Positions 40,341 through 49,254 of a DNA stretch of 64,000 nt are shown in pieces (position 1 is the first letter of the stretch; every line of letters starts with the position of its first letter). A model generated the notes under the pieces. It searched no databases. It was not told the DNA's origin and worked only from the letters and a program-made list of their open reading frames with translations. The translations under genes were made by a program, and so were the position numbers. Source of the stretch: Pseudomonas moraviensis (GTDB taxonomy: Bacteria > Pseudomonadota > Gammaproteobacteria > Pseudomonadales > Pseudomonadaceae); NCBI RefSeq assembly GCF_900105805.1, contig NZ_LT629788.1:4944501-5008500 (forward strand), in the 5' to 3' direction.

Positions 40341-40892
40341 TCAACCGCCAGTGTTAACAGCCACCGGAGGATGTCGGGCGGTGATATCGAACAGCGTGTA
40401 AGACAGCGTCAGGTGCTTCACTTCCTTGGGCATGTCGCGGTCAACGATGAAACGCACGGGCATCTCGATCTGTTCACCGGGCTGCAGCACCTGCTGGGTA
40501 AAACAAAAGCATTCGGTCTTGTGGAAAAACGCCGCCGCATTGCTCGGCGCGATGCTCGGCACCGCTTGCGCACTCATCGGTTTGTCGGTGGGATTGCGCG
40601 CGATGAATACCATCTCGTTGACTGCGCCGGGGTTGGCGGTCAGCTCGTCGTGTTTTGGGTAAAAGTCCCACGGCATGTCGGCGGTGTTGGTCGACAGGAA
40701 CTGCACCCGCACCTGGCGCGAGGTGTCTACGACTTGCTCGCCCTCGTACTGGCCGCCGGTTTTGCCGTTGATGCCGAAGGCTTTGCACATCACGTCGTAG
40801 ATCGGCACCAGCGCGAAACCGAAGACGAACATCGCCACTACCACCAGCAGCAGGCGAGTGACGAGTTTCTTCAGCGAGATCGAGTCAGCCAT
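40341..40892 (-). CDS. ctaG: Cytochrome c oxidase assembly protein CtaG/Cox11
   Basis: 183 residues with an N-terminal membrane helix (~8-30, VTRLLLVVVAMFVFGFALVPIYDVMC). The periplasmic immunoglobulin-like domain carries the conserved copper motif CFCFTQQVLQPGE and the partner Cys near residue 35 (MCKAFG). It inserts copper at the CuB site of subunit I. A strong GGAGGAGG precedes ATG 40892. It is separated from coxA by a 155-bp gap that contains a REP pair, so its expression may be uncoupled from coxBA. Confidence 0.95.
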   Translation of the reverse strand: MADSISLKKLVTRLLLVVVAMFVFGFALVPIYDVMCKAFGINGKTGGQYEGEQVVDTSRQVRVQFLSTNTADMPWDFYPKHDELTANPGAVNEMVFIARNPTDKPMSAQAVPSIAPSNAAAFFHKTECFCFTQQVLQPGEQIEMPVRFIVDRDMPKEVKHLTLSYTLFDITARHPPVAVNTGG

Positions 40893-40927
40893 GGTTCATG
40901 CCTCCTCCGAAACTGCGAGCAAGCTTT

Positions 40928-41022
40928 TGTGGCGAGGGAGCTTGCTCCCGCTTGGGTGCGCAGCGCCCACAGAGTCTTTGGGGCTGCTGCGCAACCCAGC
41001 GGGAGCAAGCTCCCTCGCCACA
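40928..41022. repeat. REP pair inside the cox operon, GGGAGCTTGCTCCC type
   Basis: TGTGGCGAGGGAGCTTGCTC at 40928 is mirrored by an inverse complement ending at 41022, with perfect outer arms of ~25 nt. It lies between coxA and ctaG within one presumed transcript. The resulting mRNA hairpin could protect upstream coxBA message or reduce read-through into ctaG-coxC. Confidence 0.9.
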
Positions 41023-41047
41023 GGGGATGTGGTAGCAGAAGAGCGTT

Positions 41048-42634
41048 TCATTTCACTTCCGGCGGTGTGGTGAAGGTGTGATACGGCGCCGGTGACGGCA
41101 CGCTCCACTCCAGCCCTTCGGCGCCATCCCACGGTTTGGCCGGGGCCGGTTCGCCGCCACGGATGGTCTTGATGACGATGAACAGGAAAAAGATCTGCGT
41201 GGCGCCGAACATGAACGCGCCGATCGACGAGACCATGTTGAAGTCGGCGAACTGCAGGTTGTAGTCCGGAATCCGTCGCGGCATCCCGGCCAGCCCGACG
41301 AAGTGCATCGGGAAGAAGGTCAGGTTCATGCCGACGAACGACAGCCAGAAATGCAGCTTGCCGAGGGTTTCGTCGTACATGTGTCCGGTCCATTTCGGCA
41401 GCCAGTAATAGGCCGAGGCGAAGATGCCGAAGATCGCCCCGGGCACCAGCACATAGTGGAAGTGCGCGACCACGAAGTAGGTGTCCTGATACTGGAAGTC
41501 CGCCGGGGCGATCGCCAGCATCAGCCCGGAGAATCCGCCGATCGAGAACAGGATGACGAACGCCACGGCAAACAGCATCGGTGTCTCGAAGGTCATCGAG
41601 CCTTGCCACATGGTGCTCGCCCAGTTGAAGACTTTCACCCCGGTCGGCACGGCGATCAGCATGGTCGCGTACATGAAGAACAACTCGCCCACCAGCGGAA
41701 TGCCGACCACGAACATGTGGTGCGCCCAGACGATGAACGACAGGAACGCGATGCTCGCCGTGGCGTAGACCATCGAGGTGTAGCCGAACAGCGGCTTGCG
41801 CGCGAAGGTCGGGATGATCTGGCTGACCGCGCCGAACGCCGGCAGGATCATGATGTACACCTCGGGGTGGCCGAAGAACCAGAACACATGCTGGAACAGC
41901 ACCGGGTCACCGCCGCCGGCAGCGCTGAAGAAACTGGTGCCGAAGTGGATGTCCATCAACATCATCGTCACGCAGCCGGCCAGCACCGGCATCACTGCGA
42001 TCAGCAGAAACGCGGTGATCAGCCAGGTCCAGACGAACAGCGGCATTTTCATCAGGGTCATGCCGGGGGCGCGCAGATTGAGGATGGTCGCGACCACGTT
42101 GATCGCACCCATGATCGAACTGATCCCCATCAGGTGGATGGCGAAGATGAAGAACGTCACGCTCTCGGGTGCATAGGTCGTCGACAGCGGCGCGTAGAAG
42201 GTCCAGCCGAAATTCGGCCCGCCACCGGGGGTGAACAGCGTCGAGACCAGCAGCAGGAATGCTGCCGGCAACAGCCAGAAACTGAAGTTGTTCATCCGTG
42301 GCAGGGCCATGTCCGGCGCGCCGACCATCAGCGGGATCATCCAGTTGGCGAGGCCGACGAACGCCGGCATCACCGCACCGAACACCATGACCAGGCCGTG
42401 CATGGTGGTCATCTGGTTGAAGAATTCCGGCTGCACGATCTGCAGGCCGGGCTGGAACAACTCGGCGCGAATGACCATGGCGAACGAGCCGCCGAGCAGG
42501 AACATGCAGAAGGCAAACCACAGGTACAGCGTGCCGATGTCCTTGTGGTTGGTGGTCAGCACCCAGCGCATCAGGCCTTTGGCGGGGCCGTGGGCGTGGT
42601 CGGCGTGACCGTGGTCATCGATGACAGCGCTCAT
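41048..42634 (-). CDS. coxA: Cytochrome c oxidase subunit I (aa3 type)
   Basis: 528 residues and twelve membrane helices. Heme/CuB ligands and channels are visible: a low-spin heme His in TTMHGLVMVFG, WFFGHPEVYI with the cross-linked His-Tyr and K/D-channel Glu, WAHHMFVVG (CuB His pair), and VVAHFHYVLVPGA (heme a and a3 His). It is the catalytic subunit that reduces oxygen and pumps protons. It is 82 bp downstream of coxB. Completeness and all key residues indicate a functional enzyme. Confidence 0.97.
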   Translation of the reverse strand: MSAVIDDHGHADHAHGPAKGLMRWVLTTNHKDIGTLYLWFAFCMFLLGGSFAMVIRAELFQPGLQIVQPEFFNQMTTMHGLVMVFGAVMPAFVGLANWMIPLMVGAPDMALPRMNNFSFWLLPAAFLLLVSTLFTPGGGPNFGWTFYAPLSTTYAPESVTFFIFAIHLMGISSIMGAINVVATILNLRAPGMTLMKMPLFVWTWLITAFLLIAVMPVLAGCVTMMLMDIHFGTSFFSAAGGGDPVLFQHVFWFFGHPEVYIMILPAFGAVSQIIPTFARKPLFGYTSMVYATASIAFLSFIVWAHHMFVVGIPLVGELFFMYATMLIAVPTGVKVFNWASTMWQGSMTFETPMLFAVAFVILFSIGGFSGLMLAIAPADFQYQDTYFVVAHFHYVLVPGAIFGIFASAYYWLPKWTGHMYDETLGKLHFWLSFVGMNLTFFPMHFVGLAGMPRRIPDYNLQFADFNMVSSIGAFMFGATQIFFLFIVIKTIRGGEPAPAKPWDGAEGLEWSVPSPAPYHTFTTPPEVK

Positions 42635-42716
42635 GGCCGGTCTCCTTCACGAAAGTGCACGGGGCAGGCCGGGACGTGCTGCCCCGACCGGTTCACTGAG
42701 TACGCAATTGACCGGC

Positions 42717-43844
42717 TCATTTGCTTTCCGCCTGTTTCAGCTCCAGCACTTCTTTTGGCGTGACCATGTCGCCCTTATTGTTGCCCCAGGCGTTACGTTC
42801 ATAGGTCACGACCGCTGCGATATCGACTTCCGACAGCTGTTTGCCGAACGCCGCCATGGCGGTGCCGGGTTTGCCGTGGAAGACAATGCCCAGGTGATCC
42901 TTGATCGGCCCGGTGGCGATTTTCGAGCCCTTGAGCGCCGGGAACATCGGCGGCAGACCCTGGCCTTCAGCCTGGTGACAGGCAACGCAAGTGGTGTGGT
43001 AGACCTTGTCGCCGCGCTCCTTGAGCTCGTCGAGGGTCCATTCCTTGCTGGTCAGTTCTTTGAGTTGCGCGGCCTCGGCCTTGCGCTCGGCGAGCCATTT
43101 TTCGTAATCGGCCGGTTCCTTGACCTCGACCACGATCGGCATGAAGCCGTGATCCTTGCCGCACAATTCGGCGCACTGGCCCCGGTAGAGGCCGGGCTTG
43201 TCGATCCGCGTCCAGGCTTCGTTGACGAATCCCGGGATCGCATCGCGCTTGACCGCAAACGCCGGTACCCACCAGGAGTGAATGACGTCGGCGGAGGTCA
43301 CCAGAAAGCGCACCTTGGCGCCGGTCGGCAGCACCAGCGGCTTATCGACTTCGAGCAGGTAATGCTCGCCTTTGGCTTCCTTGTTGTGGATCTGCTCGGC
43401 GGGGGTGGCCAGGTTGCTGAAGAACTCGACGTCCTGGCCCAGGTATTTGTAGTGCCACTTCCACTGATAACCGGTGATCTGGATATCGATGTCCGGCTCG
43501 CTGGTGTCGTACATCTTGATCAGCGTCGCGGTGGCGGGGACGGCCATGGCCACGAGGATCAGCAGCGGCACGATGGTCCACATGATCTCGACGCCAGTGC
43601 TTTCATGGAATTTCGCCGCGACCTGGCCGGTGGAGCGGCGGTGCACCATCATCGACCAGAGCATGGCGCCGAAGACGACCACCCCGATCACCACACAGAT
43701 CCAGAAAATGGTCATGTGCAGGTCGAATACTGCGTGACTGATTTCAGTCGCTCCAGGCGCCATATTCACAGTCCAAGCCGCATTGGCCGGGCTGAAAATC
43801 GACCACAACAGGAGGCCCATCCAGACATGTGGATGTCGCATCAT
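42717..43844 (-). CDS. coxB: Cytochrome c oxidase subunit II with C-terminal cytochrome c domain
   Basis: 375 residues. A signal-like N-terminus precedes two membrane helices (~40-60 and ~80-105) and the cupredoxin CuA domain (ligands in SADVIHSWWVPAF and GQCAELCGKDHGFMPI). After a linker rich in Glu and Lys, a fused class I cytochrome c domain (~280-370) carries CVACH with a Met ligand downstream. This caa3-like fusion is usual for the Pseudomonas aa3 oxidase. It accepts electrons from cytochromes c4/c5. It is the first gene of the oxidase cluster. Confidence 0.96.
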   Translation of the reverse strand: MMRHPHVWMGLLLWSIFSPANAAWTVNMAPGATEISHAVFDLHMTIFWICVVIGVVVFGAMLWSMMVHRRSTGQVAAKFHESTGVEIMWTIVPLLILVAMAVPATATLIKMYDTSEPDIDIQITGYQWKWHYKYLGQDVEFFSNLATPAEQIHNKEAKGEHYLLEVDKPLVLPTGAKVRFLVTSADVIHSWWVPAFAVKRDAIPGFVNEAWTRIDKPGLYRGQCAELCGKDHGFMPIVVEVKEPADYEKWLAERKAEAAQLKELTSKEWTLDELKERGDKVYHTTCVACHQAEGQGLPPMFPALKGSKIATGPIKDHLGIVFHGKPGTAMAAFGKQLSEVDIAAVVTYERNAWGNNKGDMVTPKEVLELKQAESK

Positions 43845-44214
43845 TGCGGGTTCCCCTTATCGTTCTTGTTATCCCGCCGGCGTATCGCCTGCGGCAAGGG
43901 AGCGGCTGCATCAGACTACGAACTTGAATCGCCGGGCCTTGCTGCGGGTGCAGTCGGGCGTCATCAGCTAACTCCATTCATTGGCGAGTATAGACAGCGC
44001 CCGGGAAATGCAACTTGCGCAGGTAAATGAGCTGCAACAACTGGCGCTTGCGTTCAAGTGCCCGATTGGAGAAGGATGCAGACGAGTGGTGGCAAATGGA
44101 TATAACGCAGCTGCATCAAGGATGAAATAATTATGACAAATGCGTCTTAGCGTTTTTTGTAAGCCAGCTAAGTTATGTCTTCCCTATTTCACTGCCTTGT
44201 TTCCTGGAGTTTTC
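43845..44214. other. 370-bp divergent intergenic region between coxB and the 216-residue gene
   Basis: No gene recognised. It holds the promoters of the oxidase operon (minus) and of the unknown gene (plus). The stretch 44080-44215 is AT-richer than its surroundings (GATGAAATAATTATGACAAA) and probably contains the plus-strand promoter. I see no convincing operator. Confidence 0.5.
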
Positions 44215-44865
44215 ATGAACACCGCCGCATTGCGCGAGCAGACCCAAAAAGCCCAACAGCACGAAAAAGACACCGGCCTGCTGACCCGTCAGCTGGAAAG
44301 CAAGTTGCCTCACCTGCATCCGGCGATCCAGTTGCCGGAAGCCGACGCCCAGGGCGTGCTGACGCGTTTTGTCGCCGCCTACATCGATGAAGTACCCGAC
44401 CTGCTGGACGCAGCCAATGAAGTCGCCAGGGAAGCGGGAATCGAATCGCAGATCAAACCGGTGCTGAAAATCGCCGAGCAGTATTTCCTCCAGCCGCCGG
44501 CGATCATGGCCGGACATGTCGGCCTGGACAGCCTGCTCGACGAAGCCTACCTGGCGCACCGTTTTGTCGAAGAGGTCAACGATCTGTACATCAAACACTT
44601 CGGCCAGCCATTGATCCCTTTGGACATGACGGTCGCCAACCTGATTGCGCACCAGTTGATCGGTGAGGAGTTCGCCAACCAACTGGACGAGGCGGTGCAT
44701 CACGCGATTGACGAGATGCTCAATGACGAGAGTTTTGCCCTGGAGTCGGTAGAAGCCTACCGCGAAAAACTCAGCAGCCCGGATACCGGCGCGGCGTGGA
44801 AACGCTGGCCGTGCATGAGCCGCCGGTTGGGCGTGGGGCTGGAGCTGGATCAGCCTGCTGCCTGA
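44215..44865 (+). CDS. Conserved protein of unknown function (PA0104-like)
   Basis: 216 residues from ATG 44215 (MNTAALREQTQKAQQHEKDTG), with TGGAG six bases upstream. No signal peptide or membrane helix. The sequence is mostly helical and acidic (FVAAYIDEVPDLLDAANEVAREAG, AHRFVEEVNDLYIKHFG, LDEAVHHAIDEMLNDE). I do not recognise a domain. Its conserved location beside coxB matches PAO1 PA0104. A cytoplasmic helical protein is the most that can be said. It is followed by a REP pair and is convergent with the SulP gene. Confidence 0.8.
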   Translation: MNTAALREQTQKAQQHEKDTGLLTRQLESKLPHLHPAIQLPEADAQGVLTRFVAAYIDEVPDLLDAANEVAREAGIESQIKPVLKIAEQYFLQPPAIMAGHVGLDSLLDEAYLAHRFVEEVNDLYIKHFGQPLIPLDMTVANLIAHQLIGEEFANQLDEAVHHAIDEMLNDESFALESVEAYREKLSSPDTGAAWKRWPCMSRRLGVGLELDQPAA

Positions 44866-44881
44866 GTCATACACGATCCAA

Positions 44882-44971
44882 TGTAGGAGTGAGCCTGCTC
44901 GCGATAGCGGTGGATCAATCAACGAAGATGTTGAATGTTCCATCGCCATCGCGAGCAGGCTCACTCCTACA
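44882..44971. repeat. REP pair, 90 bp, GTAGGAGTGAGCCTGCTCGCG type
   Basis: TGTAGGAGTGAGCCTGCTCG at 44882 and its inverse complement ending at 44971, with the outer 25 nt perfectly paired. Third element in the window of exactly 90 bp. It lies between convergent stops. Confidence 0.92.
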
Positions 44972-44994
44972 GGGGTCGAGTTCAACCCGGAGAT

Positions 44995-46521
44995 TTATCC
45001 TGCCGCACCAATCCCGGTATTGGTTCGCACCCGTCCTTCCAGCCTGCGCTTCAACCCGCGCGACTCAATCAACAGCTTCGAACCCTTCGCCGCATTCGCC
45101 CGGCCCCATTCTTCCAGCAATTCCAGGCACGAATGGTCGATGTAACTCAGGTTGTTCAGCGGCACATGCACCGTGGTGCCGTGAGGGATGCTGCCCAGCA
45201 CCTGCGTCAGCGCCGGCACTTTGAGGAACGTCGCTGCTCCCACCAGGCGCAACTCCATCTCGCCTTCCTGCGGCAGGTCGATCAGGCTGATCTTCAGACG
45301 CGAAGCCTTGAATGCCAGCTTCAACATGGTCAGACCGAAGCCGATCAGCACACCGGTGAGCAGGTCAGTGAAGATGATCGCCAACGCCGTGGCGGCATAG
45401 GTGAACATCGGCATCCGTCCGTAACGGCCGAGACCTCGGAAGGCTTTGAGGTCGACCAGTTTGAAACCGGTATACACCAGCACACCCGCCAGGCTCGCCA
45501 CCGGAATGCTCTGCAGCACACTCGACAGCAACAACACGAATGCCAGCAGCCACAGGCCATGGAAAATCGTCGAATAACGTGTGGTCGCCCCGGCCTGAAC
45601 GTTGGCCGAGCTGCGCACGATCACCCCGGTCATCGGCAACGCGCCGACCAGACCGCAGAGCATGTTGCCGACACCTTGCGCCGACAGCTCACGGTCGAAA
45701 TCCGAACGCACACCGCTGTGCATGCGATCCACCGCTGCGGCGGACAGCAGCGTCTCGGCGCTGGCGATAAACGCCACGGCAAAGGCGGCAATCAGCAGGG
45801 TCGGGTCGGCCAGATTCATCAGGTCGGCAGGTTTCAGCCAATCGATCGCCTCGGCCAGATTCGCCGGTACCTCCACGCGCTTGACCTGCAACGCCAGCAT
45901 CAGGCTCGCCACTGTGGCCAGACCCACACCGAGCAATGCGCCGGGAATGAAGCGCAGCGAATGCGGGCGGAATTTTTCCCACAGCCACATCACGGCAATC
46001 GTCGACAGACCGAGCAGACCGGCTTGCCAGCCGAACGATGGCAAGGCTTGCGCCACGGCTGCCGGGAACGCCGTGAGGTTGTCCAGACCTGACGGTTGCG
46101 GCTTGGCATCGAGCATCACATGCACCTGTGACAGCACGATCAACACGCCAATGCCCGCGAGCATGCCGTAGACCACCGCTGGCGCCGTCACCCGGAACCA
46201 GCAGCCAAGCTTCAGACGTCCGGCGACCAGTTGCAGAAATCCGGCGAGCAACAGAATCGGCCCGAGCATCTCGATGCCGTGCTGGCGCACCAGTTCGAAA
46301 ACCAACACCGCCAGCCCCGCCGCCGGACCGCTGACCTGCAACGGCGAACCCGCCAGCCAACCGACCACCAGACCGCCGATGATGCCGGTGATCAGACCCT
46401 TGGCCGGCGGCAGCCCTGACGCAATCGCAATGCCCATGCACAGCGGCAGGGCGACCAGAAACACAACCACGGAGGCGAGCAGCTCCCGTGGCAACACAGC
46501 TTTCAATTGAGCCGCACGCAT
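44995..46521 (-). CDS. SulP-family anion transporter with STAS domain
   Basis: 508 residues. About twelve to fourteen membrane helices (~15-400) show the SulP features PLCMGIAIASGLPPAKGLITGIIGGLVVGWLAGSPLQVSGPAAGL and GMLAGIGVLIVLSQVHVMLD. A C-terminal STAS domain (~420-500, TVHVPLNNLSYIDHSCLELLEEWGRAN) completes it. SulP proteins move sulfate, bicarbonate or dicarboxylates. Ninety bases upstream on the same strand lies a beta-carbonic anhydrase, so bicarbonate is the more likely substrate; this is inference from context. Confidence 0.93.
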   Translation of the reverse strand: MRAAQLKAVLPRELLASVVVFLVALPLCMGIAIASGLPPAKGLITGIIGGLVVGWLAGSPLQVSGPAAGLAVLVFELVRQHGIEMLGPILLLAGFLQLVAGRLKLGCWFRVTAPAVVYGMLAGIGVLIVLSQVHVMLDAKPQPSGLDNLTAFPAAVAQALPSFGWQAGLLGLSTIAVMWLWEKFRPHSLRFIPGALLGVGLATVASLMLALQVKRVEVPANLAEAIDWLKPADLMNLADPTLLIAAFAVAFIASAETLLSAAAVDRMHSGVRSDFDRELSAQGVGNMLCGLVGALPMTGVIVRSSANVQAGATTRYSTIFHGLWLLAFVLLLSSVLQSIPVASLAGVLVYTGFKLVDLKAFRGLGRYGRMPMFTYAATALAIIFTDLLTGVLIGFGLTMLKLAFKASRLKISLIDLPQEGEMELRLVGAATFLKVPALTQVLGSIPHGTTVHVPLNNLSYIDHSCLELLEEWGRANAAKGSKLLIESRGLKRRLEGRVRTNTGIGAAG

Positions 46522-46611
46522 GGCGATTCTCCCGAAGTTTTCTTCAGGCGTGGCGAGGCCGGGCCGCTGAATCAGCGGCCGGCGTCATACCACACAGATT
46601 GTTGGGAAGAT

Positions 46612-47340
46612 TTAGAAGCGCGCTTTGGGCGTCGCCACAGGAATCGGATGGCTGCCGTCGAGAGGCAGGAAACGACCCTGGTCCGCGTCGTAAGCTTTGA
46701 TTTCGCTGGTTTCGATGTTGTAGACCCAGCCATGGATGAACAGATGACCGTTCGCCATGCGCGAGGCTACCGAAGGATGGGTACGCAAGTGCTGCAGTTG
46801 GGCGATGACGTTTTCCTCGGTGAGGATCGGCATGCTTTCTTTTTCATCGGTGCAGTTGCAGTTGTCGTGCACCATGGTTTTCGCGACTTCGGCGTGGCGC
46901 AGCCAGGCTTTGACCGTCGGCATTTTTTCCAGGCTGTCGGGGTTGAGTACCGCGCGCATGGCACCGCAATCGGAGTGGCCGCAAATGATGATGTGTTGCA
47001 CGCCCAGTGCCAGTACCGCGTACTCGATCGCGGTGGAGACGCCGCCGTTCATCTGACCGTAGGGCGGAACCACGTTGCCGACGTTACGGGTGACGAACAG
47101 ATCGCCCGGCGAGCTCTGGGTAATCAGCTCGGGAACGATGCGCGAGTCGGCGCAGGTGATGAACATCGCCTTGGGCGCCTGGGCGGTGGCGAGCTTCTTG
47201 AACAGTTCTTCCTGCTGCGGAAAAACGTCATGGTGAAAGCGTAAAAAGCCATCAACGATCTGTCGCAGTGCTGCATCGGCGGATTGTGCTTCAGGGCTTT
47301 GCGCCGAGGCAGCCAACGACTGTTTATCCTTGTCACTCAT
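46612..47340 (-). CDS. Beta-class carbonic anhydrase
   Basis: 242 residues. Zinc ligands and catalytic dyad are visible: CADSRIVPE (Cys, Asp-Arg pair) and HIIICGHSDCGAM (His, Cys). The N-terminal arm (~1-35) is Ser/Gln/Ala-rich. It interconverts CO2 and bicarbonate. Its C-terminal tail (DADQGRFLPLDGSHPIPVATPKARF) is typical of the Pseudomonas enzyme. It is encoded 90 bp upstream of the SulP gene, probably in one transcript. Confidence 0.95.
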   Translation of the reverse strand: MSDKDKQSLAASAQSPEAQSADAALRQIVDGFLRFHHDVFPQQEELFKKLATAQAPKAMFITCADSRIVPELITQSSPGDLFVTRNVGNVVPPYGQMNGGVSTAIEYAVLALGVQHIIICGHSDCGAMRAVLNPDSLEKMPTVKAWLRHAEVAKTMVHDNCNCTDEKESMPILTEENVIAQLQHLRTHPSVASRMANGHLFIHGWVYNIETSEIKAYDADQGRFLPLDGSHPIPVATPKARF

Positions 47341-47415
47341 GATTCATCCTCTTGTGCGGATTCAGGGAGTCTTCCCCGGTATTCCGGTATGAAGCCAGTG
47401 GCTGTTTAAACCATC

Positions 47416-47432
47416 CGGGTCATCCCGACCCG
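47416..47432. repeat. Short palindrome upstream of the carbonic anhydrase gene
   Basis: CGGGTC-ATCCC-GACCCG is a 6-bp hairpin ~75 bp before the carbonic anhydrase start and ~145 bp after the radical SAM stop. It may be a small operator or 3' structure; the 237-bp gap (47341-47577) contains no gene. Confidence 0.3.
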
Positions 47433-47577
47433 TCAGTCACTCGATGAACAAGGTAGCCGCCGAAACTTAACTGAAACTGAATCAAACGCTCTAGAACGTG
47501 TGTTCCAGGTCACAAAAAACGTGACTGGCGTGTTTCGGCGGAAGGATTCCAACCCGTCAACCCAAAGCCAATTGTCG

Positions 47578-48636
47578 CTAAATCAACGACATCTGGCGAC
47601 CCGGCGGACAGAAGGCCGTGCAATCGAGGTTATAGCCCTCGCGTTTGTTCAGCCCCAGCTTTTTGATGGCCTTGGCAAATCTTTGTGCGAGCAGGTCGGC
47701 AAACGGTCCTTCACCGCGCATGCGCGCACCGAAACGGCTGTCGTAGAGTTCGCCGCCGCGACTCTGGCGAATCAGGCTCAGCACATGCGCGGCGCGTTGT
47801 GGATAGTGCGCCTGCAACCACTCCTCGAACAGCGGCGCGACTTCCAGCGGCAGGCGCAACATCATGTAGGCGGCGCTTTGCGCACCGGCAGCGTGGGCCT
47901 CGCTGAGCAGGCTTTCGATTTCGCTGTCATTGATCATCGGAATCATCGGCGAGCACAGCACACCCACTGGAATGCCCGCTTCGCGCATCACCCGGATCGC
48001 GCGCAGGCGCGCCTTGGGCGCCGCGGCGCGCGGTTCGAGGATGCGTTTAAGCTCGTCGTCCAGGGTGGTCAGGCTGATCATTACCGAAACCAGCCGCTGT
48101 TGTGCCAGCTCAGTGAGCAGATCGAGATCGCGCAGAATCAGCGAACCTTTGGTGACGATGGTCACCGGATGGCGATAGCGCAGCAGCACCTCCAGAGTCT
48201 GTCGGGTGATCTGATATTCGCGCTCGATCGGCTGATACGGGTCGGTGTTGGAGCCCAGATTGATCGGCGCGCATTGATAGCCGGGTTTGCTCAGTTGTTC
48301 TTCCAGGACCTGGGCGGCGTTGGTCTTGGCGATCAGGCGGGTTTCGAAGTCGAGGCCCGGCGACATGTCCCAATAGGCGTGGCTGGGGCGTGCGTAGCAA
48401 TAGATGCAGCCGTGTTCGCAGCCGCGATAGGGATTGAGGGAACGGTCGAAGGGCAGATCCGGCGAGGTGTTGCGGCTGATGATCGATTTGGCCTTTTCGA
48501 TGATCACTTCGGTGTTTTGCGTCGCCGGTACTTCCTGATACCAGCCGTCGTCCTCGGCCACCGAACGACTGGGCGCAAAGCGGTTGTGCGGATTGGTGGC
48601 GGTGCCGCGACCGCGGGGCGGGACTGAAGTGATCAT
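47578..48636 (-). CDS. PA0069-family radical SAM protein
   Basis: 352 residues from ATG 48636 (MITSVPPRGRGTATNPHNRF), with AGAGG upstream. The [4Fe-4S] cluster motif CEHGCIYCYARPSHAYW is near residue 78. The SplB-like/spore-photoproduct-lyase-related features LGSNTDPYQPIEREYQITRQTLEVL and IVTKGSLILRDLDLL match the family annotated as PA0069 radical SAM. The C-terminal CTAFCPPGRQMSLI supplies two further Cys. The substrate is unknown. A longer frame to 48759 lacks a credible start. It is monocistronic and divergent from the small calcium-loop protein. Confidence 0.92.
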   Translation of the reverse strand: MITSVPPRGRGTATNPHNRFAPSRSVAEDDGWYQEVPATQNTEVIIEKAKSIISRNTSPDLPFDRSLNPYRGCEHGCIYCYARPSHAYWDMSPGLDFETRLIAKTNAAQVLEEQLSKPGYQCAPINLGSNTDPYQPIEREYQITRQTLEVLLRYRHPVTIVTKGSLILRDLDLLTELAQQRLVSVMISLTTLDDELKRILEPRAAAPKARLRAIRVMREAGIPVGVLCSPMIPMINDSEIESLLSEAHAAGAQSAAYMMLRLPLEVAPLFEEWLQAHYPQRAAHVLSLIRQSRGGELYDSRFGARMRGEGPFADLLAQRFAKAIKKLGLNKREGYNLDCTAFCPPGRQMSLI

Positions 48637-48882
48637 CGAACGAACCTCTGCTCTGTATATGCATACAGTATCTGAGGGCGTGCGCTGTGATCCAGTACCG
48701 TTCAGCGATGCTATTGAAAATGGCGGTGTCTTTCTTCGAGGAAGTTCTGGGTGCGACAAGTTTTTCGCTGACTGACGACAAGCCAGGATACAGATGCCTA
48801 ATTGCTGAACGCAGGTCCGCTATATAGGCTCTGGAACTACCGGCAACAGACTCCGGCCGACTAATTAAAAGGATTTGATTGA

Positions 48883-49185
48883 ATGTCTTACTTGAATCAA
48901 CGCGGTGTTTTCCTGCAAATGATGCAGCCGAATATTACCGATTCCAACACTATTGTTTCGCTGCAACTGGCACGCAAGGAACTGGGCTGGAACGCAGAGC
49001 AACAGCTGTCGACCGAAGCGCTGGTCGATTCGATTTACGTCGTGGCGGTATCGGCCGACAAAGGCAAGACCTTTACCATTCGCACCGATAAGAAAGATGT
49101 CGACGGTGACGGCGATATTGATAGCGATGACAAGGCAAAGTTGATCGCCCTGGCCAAAGCTTATGTGGCCATCATTAATCCGTAA
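48883..49185 (+). CDS. Small protein with one dockerin/EF-hand-like calcium loop
   Basis: 100 residues from ATG 48883 (MSYLNQRGVFLQMMQPN), with AAGGA upstream. No signal peptide is visible. Residues ~35-65 are mixed (LGWNAEQQLSTEALVDSIYVVAVSADKGKTFTIR). Near ~72-83 is DVDGDGDIDSDD followed by KAKLIALAKAYVAII, the pattern of a single dockerin or EF-hand loop and its exiting helix (Asp at loop positions 1, 3, 5, 7 and 12). Codon use looks less GC-biased than in the neighbours, hinting at recent acquisition or high expression of an unusual gene. It is a one-gene unit with its own terminator. Family and function are not recognised. Confidence 0.72.
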   Translation: MSYLNQRGVFLQMMQPNITDSNTIVSLQLARKELGWNAEQQLSTEALVDSIYVVAVSADKGKTFTIRTDKKDVDGDGDIDSDDKAKLIALAKAYVAIINP

Positions 49186-49213
49186 GCTGAAATTATCGTC
49201 ACAAACCCAATAA

Positions 49214-49254
49214 AAACCCCCTGCGTGAGTACATCATGCAGGGGGTTTGTTTTT
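49214..49254 (+). terminator. Strong bidirectional intrinsic terminator
   Basis: AAACCCCCTGC pairs with GCAGGGGGTTT around a 13-nt loop and is followed by TGTTTTT on the plus strand. On the minus strand the stem is followed by TTTTT (rev. of 49212-49216). It ends the small calcium-loop gene and also the convergent cytochrome gene, whose stop codon (49253-49255) touches the stem-side T-run. Confidence 0.9.

Noticed and set aside
49186..49253. Riboswitch-like leader near 49200
   Set aside because: The only structure is a terminator that fits both convergent genes.
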